Assembly: GCA_902812455.1 (NCBI GenBank)
Contig: CADDZH010000010.1
Span: 1-64,000, forward strand
Direction of reading: 5' to 3'
Length of the DNA: 64,000 nt
Source: Chloroflexota bacterium
Lineage (GTDB): Bacteria > Chloroflexota > Ktedonobacteria > Ktedonobacterales > Ktedonobacteraceae
In this document: one piece after another, positions 51,148 to 59,641 of the stretch
How positions within the stretch are numbered: the stretch's first letter is position 1
Layout: every line of letters starts with the position of its first letter
Translations under genes and position numbers: made by a program
Notes under the pieces: model-generated
Databases searched by the model: none
Seen by the model: only the letters and a program-made list of their open reading frames with translations
Told to the model about the DNA's origin: nothing

Positions 51148-52179
51148 TTATTCATGAGGAGCAAGTCGCTCTGCCAGGTATTTCAGGCTCAAGGGATAGC
51201 GGTATTCGATTCCCATATGGGTCGCATCGAAGAGTTCAAAAAAGATATCGGTGACCCCAATTTGTTCGAGCTGGCGGCGGAAGGCTTCGGCCCCCAGATC
51301 AAGATAATACTCATCGCGCCTGCCCGCATCGACGTAAATGGCTTTCATGCTGCGTAGGGCATCGGCATGAGCAGGGGCCATGCGCACCGGGTCCCAGGCC
51401 AGCCAGCGCGCCCAGATTTCAGGAATAAGCTGGCCGGTAGCAATATCGTAGGGAAGGTGAACGGTGCCAGCGTCATCAGCAGAATAGCAGGCGGCCATAC
51501 ACCAGTCGTTCAAGAGGTGGGGATCGCTGCTCTTAGAAAAGGCTGGCCGGCTGCGAAAATCTTCCCAGAACTTCTCGAACGAGCCATCGTAGTGGTCACG
51601 CAGCGCTCGCACAGATTTTGGGAATTCTGGCTGGTAGCATACCTCGAAGAGCGCATCGCCTGCATGGGTGGCCAGCCCACCAAACAGGTCAGGCCGGAGC
51701 ATGGGAGTAACCATCGATCCGTAACCACCGCTCGACTTCCCGGCAATCCCTCGATGCTCGCGTTCTGGTAGTGTGCGGTAGTGCGCATCGATCCAGGGAA
51801 CAACCTCGTCACACAGGTAGGTATGGTAACGACCGGTAGCAGGCGAGTCGAGAAACTGGCTGCCGCCATAGGATGTCCAGCAATCGACCCATACGAGTAT
51901 GCATGGCGGCGCTTCACCTTTAGCGAATAGCTCGTCGGCAAGCTCAGGGAAACTTTTCCGAAATGCCGAGCGGTTACGCCACATATCGAGCTGGCCGGTG
52001 AGGCCCTGAATCATGTAAATAGACGGGTAGCGCCGGGAAGGCTCGTTATCATATCCAGGCGGCAAATAGACCCACAACGGCCGCTTATAGGGGTCTCCAA
52101 GGGGATTGTCTTTGAGCACTTCGCTTTCAAAAACGACTTCTTCGTAACGTCCGGCATATTCAATTGACCAGGGATACAT
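51148..52179 (-). CDS. Alpha/beta-hydrolase esterase (esterase-D/antigen-85-like)
   Basis: A 343-residue putative esterase. RPLWVYLPPGYDNEPSRRYPSIYMIQG is the typical start of the family, RGIAGKSSGGYGSMVTPMLRPDLFGG carries the nucleophile Ser in GxSxG (GKSSGG), and DAGRRDEYYLDLGAEAFRRQLE plus FFELFDATHMGIEYRY supply the likely catalytic Asp and His. There is no signal peptide, so it is cytoplasmic. Natural substrates are unknown. An AAGAGA motif is near the ATG at 52179. It is on the same strand as, but 230 bases from, the aminopeptidase gene upstream. Confidence 0.88.
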   Translation of the reverse strand: MYPWSIEYAGRYEEVVFESEVLKDNPLGDPYKRPLWVYLPPGYDNEPSRRYPSIYMIQGLTGQLDMWRNRSAFRKSFPELADELFAKGEAPPCILVWVDCWTSYGGSQFLDSPATGRYHTYLCDEVVPWIDAHYRTLPEREHRGIAGKSSGGYGSMVTPMLRPDLFGGLATHAGDALFEVCYQPEFPKSVRALRDHYDGSFEKFWEDFRSRPAFSKSSDPHLLNDWCMAACYSADDAGTVHLPYDIATGQLIPEIWARWLAWDPVRMAPAHADALRSMKAIYVDAGRRDEYYLDLGAEAFRRQLEQIGVTDIFFELFDATHMGIEYRYPLSLKYLAERLAPHE

Positions 52180-52276
52180 AATGCTTGTCTCTTTCTATAA
52201 TGTTACTTTATTGTTTCATCGTGAACTTTAAGCAGAGCGAGGCAGGAAGATCCTGCCTTGTCGTCCTAAGCACACC

Positions 52277-52315
52277 TATTTCATCCTGAGCGAAGGATCT
52301 ACGCTGTGAAGCATC
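52277..52315 (+). repeat. Partial family-D palindromic repeat
   Basis: TCATCCTGAGCGAAGGATCT followed by GAAGCATCTGA matches the palindromic middle of the family-D repeats at 6.4 and 50.1 kb, without head or tail. It sits in the 233-base gap between the two hydrolase genes, which otherwise holds nothing clear. Confidence 0.55.
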
Positions 52316-52412
52316 TGATAATAATACCTGCATTATAGCACGTTGTTACGAAGCGTTATGAGAGATGAAAGCTCTTACTGCCTCTTCCAGCGCCTTGACA
52401 TGTTCTTACTGG

Positions 52413-53513
52413 TCATGGCAAGCCTTCTTTTTTTAATAGAGCCCGCAGGTGATCGTGCGGGATCGCCTCTAGCACGTGTCCATCAACGCCTGTTGTTGTC
52501 TCAGCCGCTACCAGCGCATTGTAGACTGCCTCTTCTGTTGTCTCGATAGTCGCAGTGAAAAGACCATTGAGGGGAGATTCGCCAGCAGCAGAGGGACCTT
52601 CGACAAGGGTACTCACGCTGATTTCTGGCTCGCTATAGCCTCGTATGATATTACCCGTGGCAAAGGCAACAATGATCTCGCCGCTGGTGTCCCTGGCGGT
52701 AGAGCCGGTGCGAGCCAGCCCCAGAGCCGCTCTCTTTGCCAGCCGCCCACACTGGTGCGAACTGAGTGGAGCATCTGCCGTGACAACGACGATGCAGCTT
52801 CCCTCACCAATATCGCTAGTTTCCTCCTTGTCGGTGCTGGCTTCGCTAAAAAAGTGTCCAACAGGAATGCCATCGATACGCAGTTCGTGGCGATCTCCGA
52901 AATTGGTCATTACTAGCACGCCAACAGTGTAGCGCTTCTGGCCTACCGGTACGATCCGTGACGAGGTGCCAATGCCACCTTTGAAGTCGAAGAGCTGCAT
53001 CCCCGTTCCGCCACCAACACATCCTTCAGCTACCGGCCCACTCGTTGCGTTGTCAAGCGCGGCATAGACATCTTCTTGAGTGATCGCCAGTCCAAAGGAA
53101 CCATCGAGATAGCTATCATCGCATTCGGCGACCATCGGCAGCAGCGAAGTGATACCAAGTTCTTTTGCCCCATGTTCAAAGAGGTACCGGCTCGTCCAGT
53201 GGCAAACGATGCCAACATGGTTGGTACCCGTGAGCATGATGGGGAAGCCGAGTATTCCCCATTCATCGACAAGAGTGCGGGCCGTCATCTCTCCAAAACC
53301 ATTCAAAGGGAAAGTGGCCGCATATACCCAATCTTGAAGAGGGTTGCCTGCGTGCGGCCAGATAGCGGTAACACCCGTGCGCCAGGGGACGCCATCAACA
53401 TCGCGCTTCACCGTTGTGTGCCCTACACGTACACCTGCAACATCCGTAATGGCGTTGAGCGGCCCAGGCTCTAAGTAGCCTGGAGTAATGCCAAAATCTC
53501 GTATACGAGGCAT
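52413..53513 (-). CDS. P1-family (DmpA-like) aminopeptidase
   Basis: A 366-residue member of the P1/DmpA family of N-terminal nucleophile peptidases. RIRDFGITPGYLEPGPLNAITDVAGVRVGHTT is the diagnostic N terminus, VGGGTGMQLFDFKGGIGTSSR a conserved glycine block, and DIGEGSCIVVVTADAPLSSHQCGRLA contains the autocleavage Gly-Ser pair (G238-S239) whose Ser becomes the catalytic N terminus of the beta chain. It would remove D- or L-amino acids or beta-peptides from peptide N termini. ATG 53513 has a GGAAT-like site nearby (weak). It is a single gene on the minus strand. Confidence 0.93.
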   Translation of the reverse strand: MPRIRDFGITPGYLEPGPLNAITDVAGVRVGHTTVKRDVDGVPWRTGVTAIWPHAGNPLQDWVYAATFPLNGFGEMTARTLVDEWGILGFPIMLTGTNHVGIVCHWTSRYLFEHGAKELGITSLLPMVAECDDSYLDGSFGLAITQEDVYAALDNATSGPVAEGCVGGGTGMQLFDFKGGIGTSSRIVPVGQKRYTVGVLVMTNFGDRHELRIDGIPVGHFFSEASTDKEETSDIGEGSCIVVVTADAPLSSHQCGRLAKRAALGLARTGSTARDTSGEIIVAFATGNIIRGYSEPEISVSTLVEGPSAAGESPLNGLFTATIETTEEAVYNALVAAETTTGVDGHVLEAIPHDHLRALLKKEGLP

Positions 53514-53655
53514 GAGCGATTCCTTTCTCGTCTTGTATTTAATAGGTAATTCTCATCTTTGTAGGAAACTTGTCAAGATTTGTGGCATAGTCCACAAATC
53601 TCTTCCTTCCATATGTTGATTTTATCAAGCATGGTTGCTGTTCAGGCAATTATCT

Positions 53656-53685
53656 TTGCAAGATAAACACACCAATTATTATATA
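53656..53685 (+). promoter_or_regulatory. Probable promoter of the M23 peptidase gene
   Basis: TTGCAA at 53656-53661 and TATATA at 53680-53685 (18-base spacing; TTATAT with 17) lie about 20 bases before ATG 53704. Confidence 0.5.
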
Positions 53686-53703
53686 GCTTGAGCGAGGTTT
53701 TGT

Positions 53704-54615
53704 ATGTCGTCTACAGTTGAAACGCCATGTCCTCAAAGCGAGCCTCCAGAAAACTCGCACGAAGCGCCTGTTACGAAACCACTGAGCAATTCAGGCGAGT
53801 TGATAGCTGATACACCCACAACACGTCCTCCCAGGCTGACGGGTTCTATTACCAGAACGCCGTCCACCAGGCCACTCGTATTTATACCGGCCACTGAGAA
53901 ACGCCTACAAACTGAAAGCCTCAAATCCAGGTCCAGGCGGGGGTCCATCGTTCTGGCCGGATCATTCATTGGAAGTATCATTGTCTTACTTGCTGCATCA
54001 CTCTTCGTCGTGCCACTGGATAATGGGCAGTACCCAGCGAGCCTGGCACAGGCTATACATAACTGGGTTGCAAGAGGAGCAAGGATGATCAATGTTGTGC
54101 AACCTGCTCCTCCAACGCCTACACCCGCGCTGCTAACAAACGAAGGTTATTGTGGAGGAACCGATATCTGGGGAACATGCGCCACGGCTGTCACTGCCAG
54201 CGGCATCATGGGAACAGGTCATATGCAGCGGCCAATCATAGGGGCGGTAATTACACAGCCTTTTGGCCATCCTGAGTACCAGTTCTGGTGCGGATGCTGG
54301 AGACCCCACACAGGAATCGATCTGGCGGCGCCTTATGGCACGCCAATTATGGCAGCCGATAGTGGCCAGGTAATCTGGACGGGCTGGGACTGGTCAGGCC
54401 TGGGCTGGGCAGTAAAAATTAATCATGGGCATTATATCGCGACGGTCTATGGCCACCTTGCTCGCTTTATTGTACGGGTTGGGCAAAATGTATCGAAGGG
54501 ACAGGTCATTGGCTACGAGGGCAGTACCGGGGCCTCAACAGGGCCTCACCTGCATTTTATGGTGATGGTAAACAATATCTGGGTGAACCCGCAACTCTAT
54601 GTCCAGCTTCCTTGA
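53704..54615 (+). CDS. M23-family peptidoglycan peptidase
   Basis: A 303-residue membrane-anchored zinc peptidase. A long Pro/Thr-rich cytoplasmic or linker segment (1-80) precedes one membrane helix (82-103); the C-terminal M23 domain has the metal ligands in PHTGIDLAAP (H202, D206) and GPHLHF (H282, H284). FGHPEYQFWCGCWRPHTG carries an extra CGC pair. It probably cuts peptide cross-links in peptidoglycan outside the membrane; the wall type of this organism is not shown by the window. A possible terminator hairpin follows at 54663-54716. Confidence 0.93.
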   Translation: MSSTVETPCPQSEPPENSHEAPVTKPLSNSGELIADTPTTRPPRLTGSITRTPSTRPLVFIPATEKRLQTESLKSRSRRGSIVLAGSFIGSIIVLLAASLFVVPLDNGQYPASLAQAIHNWVARGARMINVVQPAPPTPTPALLTNEGYCGGTDIWGTCATAVTASGIMGTGHMQRPIIGAVITQPFGHPEYQFWCGCWRPHTGIDLAAPYGTPIMAADSGQVIWTGWDWSGLGWAVKINHGHYIATVYGHLARFIVRVGQNVSKGQVIGYEGSTGASTGPHLHFMVMVNNIWVNPQLYVQLP

Positions 54616-54662
54616 AGCCTTTGTGAGACATAAGGCACACGCAGAGTTCAAAAGACAACATA

Positions 54663-54716
54663 AGAGAGGCATGTGACCTGGTCATCGCCAGTGAAGGCCG
54701 GATCACATGCCTCTCT
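54663..54716. terminator. Hairpin between convergent M23 and KGG genes
   Basis: AGAGAGGCATGTGA (54663-54676) pairs perfectly with TCACATGCCTCTCT (54703-54716); the 26-base loop contains a smaller stem (CTGG/CCAG). No strong T run follows on either strand, so it may be a terminator or an RNA-stabilising structure. Confidence 0.5.
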
Positions 54717-54748
54717 ACTAAAAAGATTTCTCTTCCTTAACGCACTTG

Positions 54749-54943
54749 CTATGCCTGAGCGGCTTTCGGGCGACGACGGCTGATTGAGCCGCCCTTGCGA
54801 CCGGCCGCCTGGGCCTCTTCGCTTGTCCACTTGTGAGCCGTTCCCAGCGCATGGGCTGCTTTTCCGCCCTTGCTGGCGATCTCACGCTTCTTCTCTGGGC
54901 TCATTGATGCAAAGCCCCGACCACGTCCTTTTTGTGTTGCCAT
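54749..54943 (-). CDS. KGG-motif stress-type protein
   Basis: A 64-residue hydrophilic protein made of KGG-type repeats: GFASMSPEKKREIASKGGKAAHALG and WTSEEAQAAGRKGGSISRR, each with the S/T-x-E-x-x--x-A-x-KGG pattern of GsiB/con-10-like stress proteins. GAAGGAG lies 15 bases and AAAGG 3 bases before the ATG. Related proteins accumulate in starvation, desiccation or sporulation; spore-forming Ktedonobacteria would fit, but that is inference. Confidence 0.8.
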   Translation of the reverse strand: MATQKGRGRGFASMSPEKKREIASKGGKAAHALGTAHKWTSEEAQAAGRKGGSISRRRPKAAQA

Positions 54944-55163
54944 TGCCTTTCGCTTCTCCTTCTAACTAACTGTGATGGTTTGAAACGTCGTCAAGTACAA
55001 GATACTTTTTGACTGAGCGTGTTACACTTTTTCCGGCTAGCCCGGCGCTTCTCGCACCGGTTACCGTAGCTCAACCTCATATCTATAGCATAACAGGATG
55101 AGTTCGCAAGAGCAAGTCAACAATAAGAAGACTCAGCAAGTTCTTATATTTTTTAAGCTTTTT

Positions 55164-56498
55164 CTAAGGAAGAGCTGCACTTTTTCCTACAATATGCTTC
55201 TGTTCAGTTGGAATATTTCTCTCAGGCTGAGTTACAGGGAAGGCAACGGTGACGCTGGTACCTTTCCCCTGATTGCTGGATAGACTAATGGTGCCATGCA
55301 TGGCCTCAACAAGTTTCTGCGAAATGTAGAGGCCAAGGCCTGCGCCTGGAATCTGGAGCGAAGATGCATATTCCAGCCGGCTGAAGGGCTTGAAAAGGTA
55401 GCGGTACTGCTCATGCGGGATACCTATCCCCTGGTCACACACAGTGATATAGAGCATCCGGGCTTGGGCCTCCTGAGATAGCAGGCCGTTATGACGCCTG
55501 CCCGGCTGCACAGAAGAGGAGCTACCAGGTTGATGATCGTGAGGAATGGATGTGGAAGCTCTCACCTCTATCAGGCCGCCATCAGGAGAATATTTGATGG
55601 CATTATCAAGGAGATTGACGAGCACTTGCTGTACGCGGTCAGCATCAGCCCAGATTGGCGGCAGGTCTGGGGGAAGCACACAGCGGATCTCATATTTTCC
55701 TGTGGACTGCTGGTCAATGCGCCGCTGCATGAGCGCCTTTACATGCTGGCAAAGGTCTGCGATATTGATATGCGTAGCGCGCAACTTGATACGGCCAGTA
55801 TGAATACGAGAGACATCTAGCAAGTCACCGATCAGCACCTCCAGGTGATTGGTCTGCTCCATAATGATATCAAGGTATTCGCGCTGGCGCCGTGGAGTCA
55901 TGGCGATAGCCCCGCTTTCATCTTGATTCCCCGTAGCCCAGCAGCCGTATGCTTGCAAAAGGGCCGCGTACCCTTTAATAGCAGAGAGCGGCGCTCGGAT
56001 TTCATGGCTGACCATAGAGAGAAATTCATGATTGAGATGCTTCACATCTTCTTCCAGGCGCCGGCTTATTTGAGGCAGGTACTGGCGCAAGAGAAGATGG
56101 TCACCTGCGCCGAAGGCAGCGACCTGGCGGTCTGCCAGCAAAACCACACCAAGCACACCTGCCGGTCGCTCAAGAGGCGCTACTGCAATGCTTTGCAGCG
56201 AGCAGTTCCCACTATCTGCTAGCATGCATTCACTTATAGATTTGCTCCTCTGGATTTGCCCACTTTGAATAGCAATATCGCACAGAGCCTGTACATGCTC
56301 ATCCTGGAGGAGAGCGCTATCATCGACTGAGCCAGCATGGCCAGCAGGATAATAGCTGGTGGTTGCGATGGGAATATCGTCGAGCAAAGGATGGCGCAAA
56401 TCTTGCTCGGGGCAACCGAGCAGCACAATGACAGAATCGCATTCAATCAGTTGACGAAGTTGCCTGGCTATATGCTGAAGTTGATCGCCTACCAGCAT
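55164..56498 (-). CDS. Cytoplasmic sensor histidine kinase with GAF-like sensor
   Basis: A 444-residue histidine kinase without membrane helices. The N-terminal 150 residues resemble a GAF domain (SIAVAPLERPAGVLGVVLLADRQVAAFGAGDHLLLRQYL). The H-box is EFLSMVSHEIRAPLSAIKGYAALL, the N-box QQVLVNLLDNAIKYSPDGG, the G1-box CDQGIGIP and the G2-box GAGLGLYISQKLVEAM, so all kinase elements are intact. An 18-residue insert rich in Ser/Gln lies between N and G1. ATG 56498 follows GGAGGG. No response regulator is adjacent, so it is an orphan kinase; the divergent HEAT-protein gene starts about 170 bases away. Confidence 0.92.
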   Translation of the reverse strand: MLVGDQLQHIARQLRQLIECDSVIVLLGCPEQDLRHPLLDDIPIATTSYYPAGHAGSVDDSALLQDEHVQALCDIAIQSGQIQRSKSISECMLADSGNCSLQSIAVAPLERPAGVLGVVLLADRQVAAFGAGDHLLLRQYLPQISRRLEEDVKHLNHEFLSMVSHEIRAPLSAIKGYAALLQAYGCWATGNQDESGAIAMTPRRQREYLDIIMEQTNHLEVLIGDLLDVSRIHTGRIKLRATHINIADLCQHVKALMQRRIDQQSTGKYEIRCVLPPDLPPIWADADRVQQVLVNLLDNAIKYSPDGGLIEVRASTSIPHDHQPGSSSSVQPGRRHNGLLSQEAQARMLYITVCDQGIGIPHEQYRYLFKPFSRLEYASSLQIPGAGLGLYISQKLVEAMHGTISLSSNQGKGTSVTVAFPVTQPERNIPTEQKHIVGKSAALP

Positions 56499-56590
56499 CT
56501 TGTCCCTCCCACCTTGTGCCACATACACTACCTACATCATTTTCAGTATAAAGATGCTCACAACAAGGGAGGGGTGAAAGAGGTTCGATC

Positions 56591-56619
56591 TTGACCTATA
56601 CAGCAGAGAACGGTACAAT
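56591..56619 (+). promoter_or_regulatory. Promoter of the HEAT-repeat protein gene
   Basis: TTGACC at 56591-56596 and TACAAT at 56614-56619 are 17 bases apart, 47 bases before ATG 56666. The TTG at 56591 opens the reading frame but is the -35 box, not a start codon. Confidence 0.65.
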
Positions 56620-56665
56620 ATGCTTGCCCGTGAACAACATTAAAAATAGCAAGGATAGAATTTGT

Positions 56666-58498
56666 ATGTCCGATACCAGTACAGAGCAGACAGAGCCGAC
56701 AAAACCGGCGAATCCGCCTGGCGAAAGCGAGCCGGGTGTTATAGGTTTTGGTAGCGAGCAAGCAGCCACAGATGTCATCACGCCGGTGCCAAAAGGTGAA
56801 CTTGAAGCCAAAATAGCGGCCCCACCACGATCGGCAGCACGCGCAGGTACCGTAGAGCACCTGGCAGCCAGGCGCCCTTTCCCACCCTTAGATGTCAACT
56901 CTCCAGAGATAAAACAGCAGCTCGCTGAACTGCGAACAGAGTTAACAGCGCTGGTGACTGATTTACGCTGGGGAGGAGCAACCGTGCAGGATACTGCTGA
57001 AAGCATTATTCCCCTCCTGAATACTGGCCCCCTTCAACAATGGGCACCCGTATTAGTGCCTTTCATATTAGAGATAGACCGGGCGGGAAATCTCGTGCCG
57101 GTCTGGCTGAAAGTGATTGAGCGAGAAGACGATGTAATGCTGCCGGCAGATGGCAATCCGGCGGAGACAGTGGTAGGGAAAGCCAAGCGCATTGCTATTC
57201 TTATGTTAGGGAATTATAAAACCCCTGATATCTCGGATGCTCTGGGCCGGCTGGCAGGCGATCCCAATACATCCCTGTACGCAACGCAATCCCTCGTAAA
57301 ACAAGGAACAACTGCGGCATTACAGGCTCTCATCAGCGCACTCAAAGATGCCGAGGGCTGGGCCAAGGTGGACATTATCGAGGCCTGCCTGGCGCTCAAG
57401 CTTTCGCGCCTCTATGACCTCGTGCTGGCCAGCGGGCTAGATCGCGCTGCTGGCCTGGAGAGCTATATTGCCGTCCCCGTATACCGCTCTATCCCACTGG
57501 AACGCTATCTCAGGGGAGGAGCCGATATCACCCCGCGTCTCTCCCAGCAGGCCGCGTTAATCTTTGCACAGGTCATTCAGGATAGCCTGAAAGCGAGCGC
57601 AGGGCCGCAGGTACTGCCTATTGTTTTCGAGCAAGATTTGCACACGCTAGCAACAGCGCTTTTTGAAGGAGCGCGTCGCACCCCGAACTGGCAGTATGTG
57701 ATTGCGCTGCATCGCCTCGCCAGCCTGCTTGGCCGCTACTGGGCTGATATATCACGAGGAGCAGTCCAGGATAGCCGCATCGTGGAACCGGTCTATGCCT
57801 GCCTGCCTATGATGCCAGATGTTGAGCGCTGGATGAACGGCCCTGGACGTGATGTCTTGTTAGAGGTGCTCAATGGTACAGATGAAGAAGCTTTCGCGCC
57901 TGTAGTCAAAGCCCTCGCAGAACTGCGCGATCCTCGCGCTTTCTCCGGGCTGGTGCGGCGTGTTGAAATGACAACCAGCCTGGACAGCCGGGAGCAGGCG
58001 CTTGCGTTGGGTCAGGTGCTTGACGCATTAGGCCGGCTGGGTGACCGACGAGCAGTGCAGCCCATTCTCCAGCTTGTTGAGCGCGCGATCAACATCAGGG
58101 AGCGCATTGCGCGGCCAAAGCGCCGGGATAACCTGGTTACCGGTGATCCCGATATCCCAGGGAGCATTGTGCTGGCCTCAGCTTTGCGTGCCTTCGGCCA
58201 GCTCGAGGATCGAAGCACGCTCGATTTTGTCATTCGTGTCGCTAACGACTTTGACCCCTATGTGCGGACAGAGGCTCTGGAAGCGCTCAAACGTATTGAC
58301 CGTGCTGGTGAAGATGTGCGCAGCCGCATCATTGCACGTGAGGCCTTGAGCGATCCCCGTGATGCAGTGGCGCGCCTGGCTATGCAACTCATAATGCAGT
58401 ATCGCGATAGAGATGCCATCCCTCTTCTACAGCCCTTACCCCAGGCACGGCCAGACCTTGCTGCGGCTGCATGGGATACCTTGCGACAACTGGGGTAA
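56666..58498 (+). CDS. HEAT-repeat protein
   Basis: A 610-residue soluble protein. The first 80 residues are low-complexity (Pro, Glu, Ala), then come repeated two-helix units: VKALAELRDPRAFSGLVRRVE, LDALGRLGDRRAVQPILQLVE, ALRAFGQLEDRSTLDFVIRV and ALEALKRIDRAGEDVRSRII show the L-A-LGD-R-x-x-P-L pattern of HEAT/PBS-lyase repeats. HEAT solenoids mediate protein contacts. ATG 56666 with AAGGA is used instead of the longer frame, since the promoter boxes lie in that extension. It converges with the pseudokinase gene (19-base gap) whose partner is a NACHT-HEAT protein, so a shared pathway is possible (inference). Confidence 0.85.
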   Translation: MSDTSTEQTEPTKPANPPGESEPGVIGFGSEQAATDVITPVPKGELEAKIAAPPRSAARAGTVEHLAARRPFPPLDVNSPEIKQQLAELRTELTALVTDLRWGGATVQDTAESIIPLLNTGPLQQWAPVLVPFILEIDRAGNLVPVWLKVIEREDDVMLPADGNPAETVVGKAKRIAILMLGNYKTPDISDALGRLAGDPNTSLYATQSLVKQGTTAALQALISALKDAEGWAKVDIIEACLALKLSRLYDLVLASGLDRAAGLESYIAVPVYRSIPLERYLRGGADITPRLSQQAALIFAQVIQDSLKASAGPQVLPIVFEQDLHTLATALFEGARRTPNWQYVIALHRLASLLGRYWADISRGAVQDSRIVEPVYACLPMMPDVERWMNGPGRDVLLEVLNGTDEEAFAPVVKALAELRDPRAFSGLVRRVEMTTSLDSREQALALGQVLDALGRLGDRRAVQPILQLVERAINIRERIARPKRRDNLVTGDPDIPGSIVLASALRAFGQLEDRSTLDFVIRVANDFDPYVRTEALEALKRIDRAGEDVRSRIIAREALSDPRDAVARLAMQLIMQYRDRDAIPLLQPLPQARPDLAAAAWDTLRQLG

Positions 58499-58517
58499 GG
58501 CTCAAACAAACCTTGCC

Positions 58518-59564
58518 CTAGTAACCGAAGGATTCTATCGCTTCAGCAAGCTCAAACGCCGAGGCATAGCGTTCGAGGGGATCGAGTGATAAAGCGCGAA
58601 GCAGGATATGTTCTATCGCTGGAGCAATATTTGCATTCAGCAGGCGAGGAGGAATGAGAGCAAGGCCATCGCTCTCCTGCGCTCTATCCAGGAGCTCTGC
58701 TCTGGCTTCAGGCAGGCTATTGTGATCGGCTTCCGGCTGGAGAGCAAGCCGGCGGCGGAAGGCGGCAGATGGTGCATAGCGTGCCAGCAAAAGGTAGAGA
58801 ATGGCCCCTAGCGAATAGATATCTGCTCGCTCATCGATTACCCCTGAACGTACCTCCGGGGCAGCAAAAGGATTGTCTATAGCACTGATGGCTATAGGAA
58901 ATATTTGGGAGGGTTGTATTGGAGTTGTGGAGGAACGAGAGGAAGTTGGCCAGAACTCCGGCGCCGGTGGCCACGATACCAGCAATATGGGAACCCATTC
59001 TGCAAGGCCCTGGCTATCCACAAGTATTGTTGCCGGATCGAGATCCCCTAATATGATGCCTAAACGGTGCAGCCGGGCTACGATACGGCAGAGTTGCGCT
59101 CCCCAGTTCATTGCAACCTTCATGTTCAACCACGAGGGCCATTGTTCCTGAGACAGCAGTTCCTCCAGCGTTACCGGCATTGCCTGCTGTCCCTTCCTGC
59201 CGGGTCCCAGTTGCATAACCAAGTAGTGCCGCTCGCCTTCACTGCGCATGCGATCACCGGCGCAAGGCAGGCGAGGAGAGCCAAGCACAGCCGGCGAGAC
59301 AAATTCCTCAAATGTGGCCTGCTCAATTGCGGTACGTATCTCATGAGGAAGACCTGTGCATACAAGCTCACGGATAGCCACCAGAGGTATGTGCTCTTCA
59401 TCTTCTTTGCGCAAAGCGCCCTGTTGCAGGTGGCGGGGAAGGCGACGACCGAGGTAGAGGTTCACGCGGGGACGCTGATGCAGGAGCTGCACCAGGCGAT
59501 ACTGCCCTCCCAGAATGAGTGATCCGATGGGCAACGCAGTATCGTTGACTTCCACCACCTCCAT
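58518..59564 (-). CDS. Protein-kinase-fold protein, predicted pseudokinase
   Basis: A 348-residue Hanks-type kinase-like protein. The body is recognisable: VAIREL at the VAIK strand (62-67), LHRLGIILGDLDPATILV at the catalytic loop (165-182), FAAPEVRSGVIDERADIYSLGAILYLLL at the APE/DxWSxG region. However the glycine loop is absent (LLHQRPRVNLYL), VAIK Lys is Arg, HRDLKPxN reads LGDLDPAT and no DFG is found (ILLVSWPP). The single Asp175 is kept, so catalysis is unlikely. GTG 59576 is in frame but ATG 59564 has GGAGG 5 bases before it. It lies 77 bases after the NACHT-HEAT gene on the same strand, probably co-transcribed. Confidence 0.82.
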   Translation of the reverse strand: MEVVEVNDTALPIGSLILGGQYRLVQLLHQRPRVNLYLGRRLPRHLQQGALRKEDEEHIPLVAIRELVCTGLPHEIRTAIEQATFEEFVSPAVLGSPRLPCAGDRMRSEGERHYLVMQLGPGRKGQQAMPVTLEELLSQEQWPSWLNMKVAMNWGAQLCRIVARLHRLGIILGDLDPATILVDSQGLAEWVPILLVSWPPAPEFWPTSSRSSTTPIQPSQIFPIAISAIDNPFAAPEVRSGVIDERADIYSLGAILYLLLARYAPSAAFRRRLALQPEADHNSLPEARAELLDRAQESDGLALIPPRLLNANIAPAIEHILLRALSLDPLERYASAFELAEAIESFGY

Positions 59565-59641
59565 TGCATCCTCCACGTGTTATTTGCTGTTATTTGTTAG
59601 CTCTATATTAAGAAGACGTATGAGCGTGGAAACGATTAACG

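Noticed and set aside
54970..55163. GC-rich patch considered as a tRNA
   Set aside because: No acceptor-stem pairing, TTCRA arm or anticodon arm could be fitted; no tRNA was found anywhere in the window by eye.
56591..56665. N-terminal extension of the HEAT-repeat protein to TTG 56591
   Set aside because: The TTG is part of a near-consensus -35 box (TTGACC-17-TACAAT), so the extension is untranscribed or leader DNA.
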